Part shown: piece after piece, positions 1 to 7,982 of the stretch
Numbering within the stretch: position 1 is the first letter of the stretch
How the letters are laid out: every line of letters begins with the position of its first letter
Made by a program: the position numbers and the translations under genes
Assembly (NCBI GenBank): GCA_030618495.1
Contig: JAUXDE010000030.1
Coordinates: forward strand, 1 to 15,506
DNA: 15,506 bases
Direction: 5' to 3'
Origin: Clostridia bacterium
GTDB lineage: Bacteria; UBA6262; WVXT01; JAUXBS01
The notes under the pieces: generated by a model
What the model was told of the DNA's origin: nothing
Database searches by the model: none
Seen by the model: only the letters and a program-made list of their open reading frames with translations

Positions 1-21
1 GACAAAAAAATTGGAGGAAAT

Positions 22-75
22 ATGATTACTTTTTGTGAATGTATCAGGAGGATAAAATGTCTAATTACAGGATAG
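22..75 (+). other. Possible 17-codon leader ORF overlapping the first gene
   Basis: A GGAGG at 13-17 sits four bases ahead of ATG 22-24. The frame runs 17 codons to TAG 73-75. It covers the ribosome binding site (46-51) and start codon (57) of the next gene in another frame. The encoded peptide is unremarkable (begins MITFCEC). It could be a leader that tunes translation of the downstream gene, or a chance frame in a purine-rich leader. No homology is recognised and the assignment is weak. Confidence 0.2.
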
Positions 76-989
76 AGAGAATCACTAAGACAATGGTGCT
101 ATTAATGGTGCTAATAGTGATTTTTCAGAAAAAAAGCATGAGTGCAGGATTAAGCACAAAATTTGCTGACATAATACTATCAGGATTAAGGCCCGGCATG
201 GTTTATAGTATGAAACAAGAACAAAATCTGGGCTTTAAAGTTATGAATAGTGCTTCTGGGGCTATAGAAGTAGAGGTTGTCATTGAACCTCCAAATAAGA
301 GTAATCTCAGGGAAGGATATATAGCAATTCCTGATCCGGGCTGGATAAGGATTACTCCCCAGAGGTTTATATTGCAGTCGGGAGAATTGTCTGATTGTGA
401 TATTGTATTATCAATACCTGATAAAGAAGAATACTTGAATAAACACTTTCAGGCAAGCATTATAACTCAAACAGTTACTAAGCCTTCATCAAAAGGAGTT
501 GCCATAAGCATTGCTTTGCAGAGCAGGTTTAGGTTTTCAACAGGGCCTACTCCGGCAGCGGTTATGGATGAATACCGTAAGAAAGTACTGGAAGCACTCA
601 ATTTGGATGTCGCTCCTTTGAGTTTATACCTCTCCGATGTTGCAGTAGGTGAAGTAATTGAAATGGGGAAAGATGATTATGAAACTTTGCAGATAGTAAA
701 CAGGAGTAAGCAAAGTTACAAGGTTGAATTCAAGAAACCGGGGGAAATGTTGTCATATGGTATTAGTAGTGGTTATAGTCCTGCTCCTGACACGAGTTGG
801 CTGAAATTTAAGAAAAAGAGAGTAAAGGTAAAACCTAAGAAGATACAGGATATCAGGATGAAGTTGACTATTCCTGATAAGGAAGAGTACAGGGGAAAGA
901 GTTATGCCTTTATAGTAGTTGGAAATGTGCAGGGATTTGATTTACCTATACAGGTTTATGGAAGGGTTTATGTTAAAACGAGGAAATAA
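57..989 (+). CDS. Secreted protein with two duplicated beta-sandwich modules, function unknown
   Basis: This is a 310-residue protein. An in-frame ATG at 39 exists, but the AGGAGG at 46-51 lies five bases before ATG 57, so 57 is chosen. The N-terminus has basic residues, a hydrophobic core and a possible cleavage site after MSA near residue 30, so it is probably exported. The rest is two copies of one beta-rich module, about residues 40-160 and 190-310. Trp sits at 96 and 248 and an identical IPDKEEY at 120 and 272, so both landmarks repeat at an offset of 152 residues. A short helical linker (VMDEYRKKVLEAL) joins the modules. The fold may be Ig-like or chaperone-like, but I do not recognise a named family. 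It is followed 22 nt later by the FN3 giant, so a role as accessory or partner of that surface protein is possible. The gene looks more AT-rich than those downstream. Confidence 0.8.
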   Translation: MSNYRIERITKTMVLLMVLIVIFQKKSMSAGLSTKFADIILSGLRPGMVYSMKQEQNLGFKVMNSASGAIEVEVVIEPPNKSNLREGYIAIPDPGWIRITPQRFILQSGELSDCDIVLSIPDKEEYLNKHFQASIITQTVTKPSSKGVAISIALQSRFRFSTGPTPAAVMDEYRKKVLEALNLDVAPLSLYLSDVAVGEVIEMGKDDYETLQIVNRSKQSYKVEFKKPGEMLSYGISSGYSPAPDTSWLKFKKKRVKVKPKKIQDIRMKLTIPDKEEYRGKSYAFIVVGNVQGFDLPIQVYGRVYVKTRK

Positions 990-996
990 TCTAAAC

Positions 997-1003
997 AGGA
1001 GGT
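997..1003 (+). promoter_or_regulatory. Strong Shine-Dalgarno that fixes a CTG start for the FN3 giant
   Basis: AGGAGGT at 997-1003 is followed by eight bases and then CTG 1012-1014. In the reading frame of the FN3 protein there is a TAG at 1003-1005, so initiation must lie downstream of it. The codons from CTG onward encode a textbook signal peptide. The nearest conventional start, GTG 1114, has no Shine-Dalgarno sequence and would remove the signal peptide. Confidence 0.7.
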
Positions 1004-1011
1004 AGGGTACA

Positions 1012-4000
1012 CTGAACAGGCATTTTAAACGTCTAATTGCTGCCTTAGCGGGACTCGCGGTCCTGACTATAGGCACGCTTACGCCTGCATTCGGTGCTTC
1101 TACCGGCACGTGTGTGATGAGCCTTAATGTGAAACCGATTCATCATGTGCCGCCAAAGAAAGTTACTGACCTTACTGCAGAGACAGCTGATTATAATGTC
1201 AGGAAACCTCTTGAAGGCGAGATAGGCCTTACCTGGACAGCACCCGAGCCCAATACGAACAAGGTAGGGACTTATACAGATCCGTATATTAAGGGTTTTC
1301 TTATAAGGTGGAATACACTGAGCATAGATGGTCAGGGTGGCGATGTCACGACATGGTGGAATAATGCGGCCGGGGTTGACCGTGACGGGTCTGTGGGCGG
1401 AGAATTCAGCGCTCAATCCGGTGAACAAATGTCGTTCTCTGTGGATAGTGATACTTTACCACTGCCTATAAGGTTAAGCCCGAAAACAACGTATTACTTT
1501 GCTGTAAAGACAATAGATTTATTCGGAAATGAAAGTTACGTGGATGTGAAAGCGGATCCGCTTGGTGAAGACCAGGCGCACGCTGTCGCATCCTGCGATA
1601 ATATAGCTCCAAATGCAATTAATAACCTTGTCGCTGTTTCAACGGATACCGCGAATATTGTATTGTCATGGACGGCGCCCGGAGATGATGGTACGATAGG
1701 TAACAATACGATTAATTCAAATTACATAGTCAGGTATGCCACGTATGATTATAGTGCAATAGGTACAAATGCCTGGTGGAACAGCGCGGCTACCCAACAG
1801 CAGTTATTGGAAGTATCATTCCAGGGTATCACTCAGCAGTACGCCATAACAGGGCTTCAGAAGGGAACCACGTACTGGTACGCCGTCAAGACCGTGGATG
1901 ACAGGGGCAATGTATCTGATATTTCCAATATGGCGTTTTATAAAGTCTGGGGAGACATAATATCTCCTGAAGCCATAGCCGACCTGGTTGCTTACGGCAT
2001 ATATGATGCGGGCCTTGTTGAGCCGCAGATAAGGCTCAGCTGGACAGCGCCTCATGAGAATGAAGCGTCTGGCGGTAAGGTTATATCGTACGAGATAAGG
2101 TTTGCCACGTTCAGCAACCTCGGGATGGGGGCGACGACGTGGTGGAGTATTAACGCTTCATCTCCGATTGACTCGGCGTTAATGCCTGAACCGCTTGACC
2201 CGGGTGAAAAACAGGTCATAGTCATTAACAGCTGGATGGAGAATCCTGGTGGTATAAATGATTATTTCTATCCTGGTAAAACCAGCACTCCGGCTAAGAC
2301 CTACTGGTTTGCTATAAAGAGCACGGATATTGATGATTGTTCATCCGATGTTGACGTATCAACGCCGCAGGCGGGCGTCAGGCCGCAGATTGACGTTACG
2401 CCGCCTTACATGATTGAAGACCTTATGGCAGCGCAGGAGCCGGAAGACGGCAAGGTGGAACTTAGCTGGACGATGCCGGGCGATGACGGCAGCGCTTTGA
2501 ATAAATACTACGGGGGGAAGAACGATAACTGGAGGGGCGAGTATGATATAAGGTATTCCACGCTGGTCATAGTTTCAAGCGGCGCGGCGGTGGGAGAGGT
2601 TAACTTTGATGACGCGCCTGAGTGGGATTATAAGGTTGGGCAACTGTTGGAAGAAATAGGCGAACCGATGAAAACGACCATATCAGCACTCAAGAGCGAT
2701 ACTACCTACTGGTTTGCAATCAAGACGGCGGATGAAGTTTATTCTTTAAAACCCACTTCCGATAACCGCAACTGGTCCGAGATGTCCAACGTGGAGATTC
2801 AGGTTACTGCGGACTACACACCTCCGGTTCCGCCTACAGGGTTAACCGCCATGGCGGATATTGTAGGCAACGTGATTAACCTTGAATGGACGGCACCCGA
2901 TAAGGACGAAAACGGGAAGGATATCAGCCTTGGAAACGACCTTGCGAAGTTCAGGGTTTACAGGGCAACCGATTCCTTCTACGCCGTCCCGCAGGAGGCC
3001 TGGGCAGGCAGCGGGTACATACAGGCAATCACGACGCTGGCGGCGGATACCACGACCTACACCGATGCTACGGCTCTTGGCGGCACGACGTATTATTACA
3101 TCGTAACCGCAATCGATAATTCTGTTGTTAATGAGAACGAAAGCGGACCTTCAAATGAAGCCTGGGCTTCGCTTGAAGATTTCACGGCCCCCGTTCCTGT
3201 AACTGATTTGCTGGCTATGCCCGGGGAAAACAAGGAGGGTGTGATAGAACTCAGCTGGACATCGCCTTACGATACGGGAGCAGAGGGCAGGGCGGAGAAA
3301 TACTATGTAAGGTACGCAACGTTCAGTATAGCCAGCCTGGCAGGGGATTCAACGCTGTGGTGGAGCATGAGCGCAAGCGCTGATATAAGTGACGTGACTC
3401 CCGCAAAATCTTCGGGGACTATAGAAATCCTCGCTGTAACCGGTCTTACTCCCAACGTTACTTACTGGTTCGCCCTGAAGAGCGAGGATAGTTCCGGCAA
3501 TACGTCCTTTATAGACAGTACGACGCCGCAGGCAAGCGCCTCGGCAAGCGGCATGCCTCCGGGGCCTGTTAACGACCTTACTGCAAGAACCCCGACAGAA
3601 GCAGAACAGAGCATGAAGTATTCGCCCGTTGAAGGCAAAATTGTGCTTACCTGGTCCGCTCCCTATGATGACGATACGCCCACAGGCGGGGCAGTGAACG
3701 GGTACATTATAAAATATGCGGATATTTCAACTGAATCTGGATTTATAACTCCTGAAAACTGGTGGAATTTAGCGTCTTCAATTACCTTCAATGTCCCGGT
3801 GACTCCGAAACAGCCCGGTGAAACGGAAGAGATGGTGGTTCTGGGATTAAATGAAGGGATGACTCCCGGGACTACTTATTACTTTGCGATAAGGAGTATT
3901 GACGAGTATGGGAGTATGTCACCATTAGATTACTTTACAGTAAAAGCGAGTTCGGATAGCGATGGAGATATACAGGCGCACGCGTATCCACAGTACGACC

Positions 4001-5418
4001 AGACGCCGCCAACAATGATTTCTACACTGGAAGCCAAACCGTCAGGTGAGACCGCCACCACCGTCGTGTTGAGCTGGGATGCAACGGGTGATGACTACAT
4101 GGCGGGATTAAATGCGGGAGGATTGTATGAAATAGGTTATTCCACACATGTTCCTGTGAATAGTGAATCGGGTAAAATATACTGGTGGACCTGGCAAACA
4201 GAGAATATTCTTGTCAAGAGCGTTGAAAAAGGCGTGGGAGCGCAGGAGGTATTCTCCATAATCGATCTCAGGCCGGAATCCAAGTACTACTTCATAATAA
4301 GGGTAAGGGATGAAAGGTTCAACTGGTCCGGCTTGTCCAATATCGCCGAGGCAAGGACTTCCCTGTACAAGCCGCTTGACGTTACGGGTCTAAGGGCTTA
4401 CTTTGAGAATGAGGATAAGTTCGTGATAACCTGGAGCAAGGTTGATGAGAACACCGAGCGAAACGATATTAGTAATGTTGTTTATGAGGTTTACAGGACA
4501 AAGGATTACAGGCTGGGGAATGCCTGGACAGGGTCGCCAATCATTACCACTTCAGAAGAGAAGTTCACGGATACTAAGGGAGAGTTTGATAAGTACACCT
4601 ATTACTACAGGATAGTCGCTAAAGACGTTGGCGGTGAACAAGAAAGCGAGTTCTCCGCAATCATTGATACCGACATCAATCTCATATACCTTGTTGACGA
4701 GAGTAATAACTTTGCAAGAATCGTCGTTCCCGAGGAAATCAACAGCGCCCTGTACGGGGATGAGAATGAATATAAGTATGATATCAAGCTTAAGGCGGTG
4801 TACAAGAAAAACATGGTGGACGAAGATAAGGATGTGCAGACTGCCTATGAGTTCCAGGCGTACCCGTATTACTCCGAAAAGCCGGCGGATGAAGTTACCG
4901 GTTTCAACTTCACCAGGTCAAAGGCTGAAATTGTAATGCCGTATGAATCCGCCGGTGTTTCCGCCATGGTCGTAAGGGGTTCGCAGCTGGTTTCGGCGTA
5001 TTCAATATATTACTTCAACGGCAAGGAGGGTATCAAGATAGGCGGCGAGGTAAGCGAGCCTGAAAGCGAGATTTTAATAGAAGCCGGGAGGCTTGGAATA
5101 TTCATGGTGAAGGAAGACGAGCAGGAAACAACCGTGGGGTTAAAGAACGTATATCCCAAGACCTTCACTCCGAACGGGGACGGTTATAACGATAGGGTGA
5201 ACTTCGTATTCTCTAATCCTGATAACGATGCGATTTATGCAAGGATTTATGATTTGAAGGGCGCCGAGGTCAGGATAATCAGCGAGGGTGATTTCACCAA
5301 TGCGCTTTACTGGGACGGTATGGACGCCAACGGTTATGTCGCAAAGAGCGGTATTTACATATACCAGATTGAAATAGGGGAGGAAATGATTAACGGAACT
5401 GTGGTTCTGGCAAAGTAA
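1012..5418 (+). CDS. Giant secreted protein: nine FN3 domains plus C-terminal FlgD-Ig/CHU_C-like domain
   Basis: This is a 1468-residue protein if begun at CTG 1012. Residues 1-29 form a signal peptide: MNRHFKR, then a hydrophobic stretch, then TPAFGA with likely cleavage near 29. Nine fibronectin type III domains follow, beginning near residues 47, 199, 318, 464, 604, 726, 849, 999 and 1120. Each opens with a pattern like P-x-x-V-x-D-L-x-A followed by L-S-W-T-A-P, and most close with a YWFAIKT-like strand. At roughly 105-150 residues, most are longer than a typical FN3 domain, and six carry a paired-Trp insert. Residues 1224-1379 are an unassigned beta-rich segment. Residues 1380-1468 (VYPKTFTPNGDGYND ... 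SGIYIYQIEI ... NGTVVLAK) match the FlgD-Ig / gliding-motility C-terminal type, related in fold and role to T9SS sorting domains. It is likely a surface or extracellular adhesin. PorV-like barrels follow directly, which suits a cargo-and-shuttle relation (inference). No catalytic domain is visible. Confidence 0.9.
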   Translation: MNRHFKRLIAALAGLAVLTIGTLTPAFGASTGTCVMSLNVKPIHHVPPKKVTDLTAETADYNVRKPLEGEIGLTWTAPEPNTNKVGTYTDPYIKGFLIRWNTLSIDGQGGDVTTWWNNAAGVDRDGSVGGEFSAQSGEQMSFSVDSDTLPLPIRLSPKTTYYFAVKTIDLFGNESYVDVKADPLGEDQAHAVASCDNIAPNAINNLVAVSTDTANIVLSWTAPGDDGTIGNNTINSNYIVRYATYDYSAIGTNAWWNSAATQQQLLEVSFQGITQQYAITGLQKGTTYWYAVKTVDDRGNVSDISNMAFYKVWGDIISPEAIADLVAYGIYDAGLVEPQIRLSWTAPHENEASGGKVISYEIRFATFSNLGMGATTWWSINASSPIDSALMPEPLDPGEKQVIVINSWMENPGGINDYFYPGKTSTPAKTYWFAIKSTDIDDCSSDVDVSTPQAGVRPQIDVTPPYMIEDLMAAQEPEDGKVELSWTMPGDDGSALNKYYGGKNDNWRGEYDIRYSTLVIVSSGAAVGEVNFDDAPEWDYKVGQLLEEIGEPMKTTISALKSDTTYWFAIKTADEVYSLKPTSDNRNWSEMSNVEIQVTADYTPPVPPTGLTAMADIVGNVINLEWTAPDKDENGKDISLGNDLAKFRVYRATDSFYAVPQEAWAGSGYIQAITTLAADTTTYTDATALGGTTYYYIVTAIDNSVVNENESGPSNEAWASLEDFTAPVPVTDLLAMPGENKEGVIELSWTSPYDTGAEGRAEKYYVRYATFSIASLAGDSTLWWSMSASADISDVTPAKSSGTIEILAVTGLTPNVTYWFALKSEDSSGNTSFIDSTTPQASASASGMPPGPVNDLTARTPTEAEQSMKYSPVEGKIVLTWSAPYDDDTPTGGAVNGYIIKYADISTESGFITPENWWNLASSITFNVPVTPKQPGETEEMVVLGLNEGMTPGTTYYFAIRSIDEYGSMSPLDYFTVKASSDSDGDIQAHAYPQYDQTPPTMISTLEAKPSGETATTVVLSWDATGDDYMAGLNAGGLYEIGYSTHVPVNSESGKIYWWTWQTENILVKSVEKGVGAQEVFSIIDLRPESKYYFIIRVRDERFNWSGLSNIAEARTSLYKPLDVTGLRAYFENEDKFVITWSKVDENTERNDISNVVYEVYRTKDYRLGNAWTGSPIITTSEEKFTDTKGEFDKYTYYYRIVAKDVGGEQESEFSAIIDTDINLIYLVDESNNFARIVVPEEINSALYGDENEYKYDIKLKAVYKKNMVDEDKDVQTAYEFQAYPYYSEKPADEVTGFNFTRSKAEIVMPYESAGVSAMVVRGSQLVSAYSIYYFNGKEGIKIGGEVSEPESEILIEAGRLGIFMVKEDEQETTVGLKNVYPKTFTPNGDGYNDRVNFVFSNPDNDAIYARIYDLKGAEVRIISEGDFTNALYWDGMDANGYVAKSGIYIYQIEIGEEMINGTVVLAK

Positions 5419-5422
5419 ACTG

Positions 5423-5444
5423 CTTTGCAGGTTATCCTGCAAGG
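5423..5444 (+). other. Intergenic hairpin between FN3 giant and barrel A
   Basis: The stem 5423-5431 pairs with 5436-5444 around the loop TTAT. The core TTGCAGG/CCTGCAA is seven perfect pairs, extended outward by one G-U and one C-G. No T-run follows, so it is not a standard intrinsic terminator. The 3' arm overlaps AAGGT (5441-5445), the only Shine-Dalgarno-like match upstream of barrel A. It could be an RNA-processing or translation-modulating structure, or chance. Confidence 0.4.
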
Positions 5445-5473
5445 TAAAATGTTTGACGGGAATGAATGAGAAC

Positions 5474-6700
5474 ATGAAACAATTTGTCACAAAAATTATT
5501 ATTGCGCTTGCTATCACCGCCGGCTTGCTGGCGCCGGCAAGGGAGGCCTACGCCGATTTTGAGGATATAGGGGTAGGGGCCAGGCCCATAGCCATGGGGA
5601 ATGCCTTCGTGGGGCTTGCTGATGACGCAAACAGCATCTATTACAATCCCGCGGGGCTTGGCCTGCTTACAAGGAACGAGCTGACAGGCACTTACGGCAA
5701 GCTCTTCATGGGACTGACCGACGGCAGTGGTATTTCCAATGGTTTTATCGGCTACGTGCACCCGCTTAATAAGAAAATAGGCACGGTTGGCGTCGGGTGG
5801 CTTAACCTGAGCCTGACGGACAGTAATGCCTTTGTGGACGGCAAGGAGGCGGAGTCTATAACGAGGTATGCCGAGAACGCATTCATTGTTTCCTTCGGAA
5901 GGGATATTACGGATTTAGCAAGCACACCTTTGAAAAAGCTCTTCAAGGGGAAGGGAAAACTGCCCGGGAGCATGTCTGTGGGGCTTAATATGAAATTCAT
6001 GATGAAGTCATTCGGACTGGATGATTACTCCATGGAAGTGCCGGGTAAAGATGTATATGACCCTGTTTTCGGGGATGAGAATAATCTCAGGAGTGTGAAG
6101 GTGTTCACGAGCTACGATGCGGGATTGTTATACAAGCTTGATAATTTCCGTACTTCTTTCGGTCTTGCGGTAATAGATATTAACAGCCCTTACACGGCCC
6201 TGCAAACCAAGGATGAACAACATCCGGATGTCGAACCCGGAAAGGATTTAAGGAGACTGCCCGCGGGCTTGAGAGTCGGCGCTGCGTACAGGGAGCCGTT
6301 GATGAATATCGTTTTCGACATGAAACTCAAGGCGGGTGATGTTGACTTACACATGGGGATTGAAAGGTGGTTCCACGGCAGGGATATGGCGTTGAGGGCA
6401 GGGTATAATCACGGCAGCAGGGGACTCAACAACATTACGGTGGGGGCATGTTATAAATACGCTAATAAGTACCAGTTTGATTACGTGTTCCTCTATCCTC
6501 TTTCAGGATTTAAAAACATGTACGGTTCGCATAGAATGTCCTTTACTGTGAGGTTCGGCGAGATTACGGAGGAGAGGGAGATAAGGAGCCAGGCGGAGAA
6601 AATCACCAGGGGAATAAGGAAGGCAAAGAAAGTGAAGACGGAAAAGATGAAGAGGCTTGACCAGCTGAGAAACAAGTTCCTGCAGGGGGTCAGGAAATAG
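5474..6700 (+). CDS. PorV/PorQ-family (FadL-like) outer-membrane beta-barrel, paralogue A
   Basis: This is a 408-residue protein. ATG 5474 gives a clean signal peptide (MKQF, hydrophobic core, AYA|D cleavage after residue 27). In-frame TTG 5453 and ATG 5462 are alternatives, and ribosome binding sites are weak for all three. The mature protein opens with DFEDIGVGARPIAMGNAFV followed by LADDANSIYYNPAGLG, the N-terminal signature of the PorV/PorQ and UPF0164 barrels. Amphipathic strands follow up to about HRMSFTVRFGE. After the last strand comes a very basic helical tail of about 45 residues (ITEERE to GVRK), unusual for a protein whose last strand normally ends it. In Bacteroidota, PorV receives T9SS cargo through its C-terminal domain. 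Here the gene lies between a CTD-bearing giant and a TPR gene that starts 17 nt later. A transport or shuttle role is inferred; a porin role for hydrophobic solutes is the alternative. Confidence 0.85.
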   Translation: MKQFVTKIIIALAITAGLLAPAREAYADFEDIGVGARPIAMGNAFVGLADDANSIYYNPAGLGLLTRNELTGTYGKLFMGLTDGSGISNGFIGYVHPLNKKIGTVGVGWLNLSLTDSNAFVDGKEAESITRYAENAFIVSFGRDITDLASTPLKKLFKGKGKLPGSMSVGLNMKFMMKSFGLDDYSMEVPGKDVYDPVFGDENNLRSVKVFTSYDAGLLYKLDNFRTSFGLAVIDINSPYTALQTKDEQHPDVEPGKDLRRLPAGLRVGAAYREPLMNIVFDMKLKAGDVDLHMGIERWFHGRDMALRAGYNHGSRGLNNITVGACYKYANKYQFDYVFLYPLSGFKNMYGSHRMSFTVRFGEITEEREIRSQAEKITRGIRKAKKVKTEKMKRLDQLRNKFLQGVRK

Positions 6701-6717
6701 TAATGGGGAGAAAAAAC

Positions 6718-7932
6718 ATGATAAATAAAATATTTGTCCCGGTATTAATTGCGGGCGCATTTCTGCTTTTTATTAATCCTGAGGCAAGCGGGGAAAAGAA
6801 TGCCAAGACGTTCAAAATCTTCTTAAACGAGGCAAAGACAAAATATGCGGCGGGTAATTTGATAGGCGCCGTTAGCGCGGGAGAAAAAGCAATGGAGTCC
6901 GATCCCGAAAACAGGAAGGGCAGGAAATTCCTTTTAAGGGCGCTGGTTGAACTTGGGACGGAGTGCGCCCGTAACGAGGATTGGCAGAATGCCCTTCTAT
7001 ACCTTGATAAGGCAAGAAAGCTTGTACCCAAGGACAGGGACGTCAATGAAATGTATTCGTTGGTGAGGGATATGAGGAATTCATCGTACAGCATGTATGA
7101 AACAGAGACAGGCATGCCGGGCCTGGAGCAGATATGCCAGGGCGGCAATTACAGGGCTGCGTATGAGAAAATGAGAAAATTGGGAGCGGAAAAGTCCAAG
7201 GACATAGAAGTGCGCGACCTTTACAAGAAACTTAAGATGGTGTCAATGACGATACCGGAAATAAAGGGGGCGGATGAGAAGTCGGAATTCCTGAAAAAAG
7301 CCATAGGTTATTACTTGTCTGAAGAGCCTAAGGGCGCCATAAATATGCTGCAGTATTACACCGAAAAAAATCCTGACGACAGGGAGTCATCCTCTATTAT
7401 GAGGTCAGTGAAGGCGGAGTACCCTGATGTGGCAAAGGAGGAATCGGTAGCCGATGGTATGACTTTCGTGGAAAGCAAATTATTCAGGGCGCTGAACTAT
7501 ATTTATGAAAACAAGCATGACCTTGCCGTTAACGAATGCAACGCGGTTCTTGACATTGAGCCGGACAACCTGACAGCGCTGCTGCGGCTGGGTTCCGCCT
7601 ATTACGTCCTCGGGATGAAGGAAAGGGCGAAGGAGGCGTATACAAGGGCGAGGGAAATAGACTCGACAATTGATGAGGGGTTGGGTGATTGGGAGGTGGA
7701 AAAAGGGATAACCATAGAAGTTGAAGAGAAGGTATCAAAGTACGAAAGCGAGGACCAGAAGAATTTTGAGCAATCAATAAAGTATTACCAGGACAATGAA
7801 AAAAAGAATGATTTAAGATGGCGTGTTATAACGCTCAGGAGAATCGTTGATAAATACAAGTCAAAAGGAGTGGATGTTTCAAAAATACAGTCAATACTTG
7901 AAATTTTAAGAGAAACAAAAATAAAAAGATAG
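6718..7932 (+). CDS. Secreted TPR protein, likely periplasmic partner of the barrels
   Basis: This is a 404-residue protein. ATG 6703 is in frame, but GGGGAG (6705-6710) lies seven bases before ATG 6718, which gives a signal peptide (MINKIF, hydrophobic core, cleavage near EASG). The mature part is helical with TPR-like units near residues 30-110 (YAAGNLIGAVSAGEKAMESDP; DWQNALLYLDKARKLVP) and 255-315 (HDLAVNECNAVLDIEPDN; GSAYYVLGMKERAKEAYTRA). A C-terminal helical segment (KYYQDNEKKNDLRW to SILEILRE) follows. From about residue 160 onward it is collinear with the C-terminal half of the fusion protein at 9689-11794, sharing KLFRALNY, LAVNEC and YVLG. That gene fuses a barrel to this domain, so a physical contact between this protein and barrel A or B is a good inference. 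No enzymatic motif is visible. Confidence 0.85.
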   Translation: MINKIFVPVLIAGAFLLFINPEASGEKNAKTFKIFLNEAKTKYAAGNLIGAVSAGEKAMESDPENRKGRKFLLRALVELGTECARNEDWQNALLYLDKARKLVPKDRDVNEMYSLVRDMRNSSYSMYETETGMPGLEQICQGGNYRAAYEKMRKLGAEKSKDIEVRDLYKKLKMVSMTIPEIKGADEKSEFLKKAIGYYLSEEPKGAINMLQYYTEKNPDDRESSSIMRSVKAEYPDVAKEESVADGMTFVESKLFRALNYIYENKHDLAVNECNAVLDIEPDNLTALLRLGSAYYVLGMKERAKEAYTRAREIDSTIDEGLGDWEVEKGITIEVEEKVSKYESEDQKNFEQSIKYYQDNEKKNDLRWRVITLRRIVDKYKSKGVDVSKIQSILEILRETKIKR

Positions 7933-7982
7933 GGCCGGGAAGAAAAGGAAAAAAATAAAGGCCTTGAGGAATGGCGGGGATT

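Noticed and set aside
1045-1428. Open frame on the minus strand opposite the start of the FN3 giant
   Set aside because: It lies antisense to a clear signal peptide and first FN3 domain, has low-complexity composition and no family resemblance or ribosome binding site.
5423-5444. Intrinsic terminator after the FN3 giant
   Set aside because: The hairpin is not followed by a run of T, and the next gene follows closely on the same strand.
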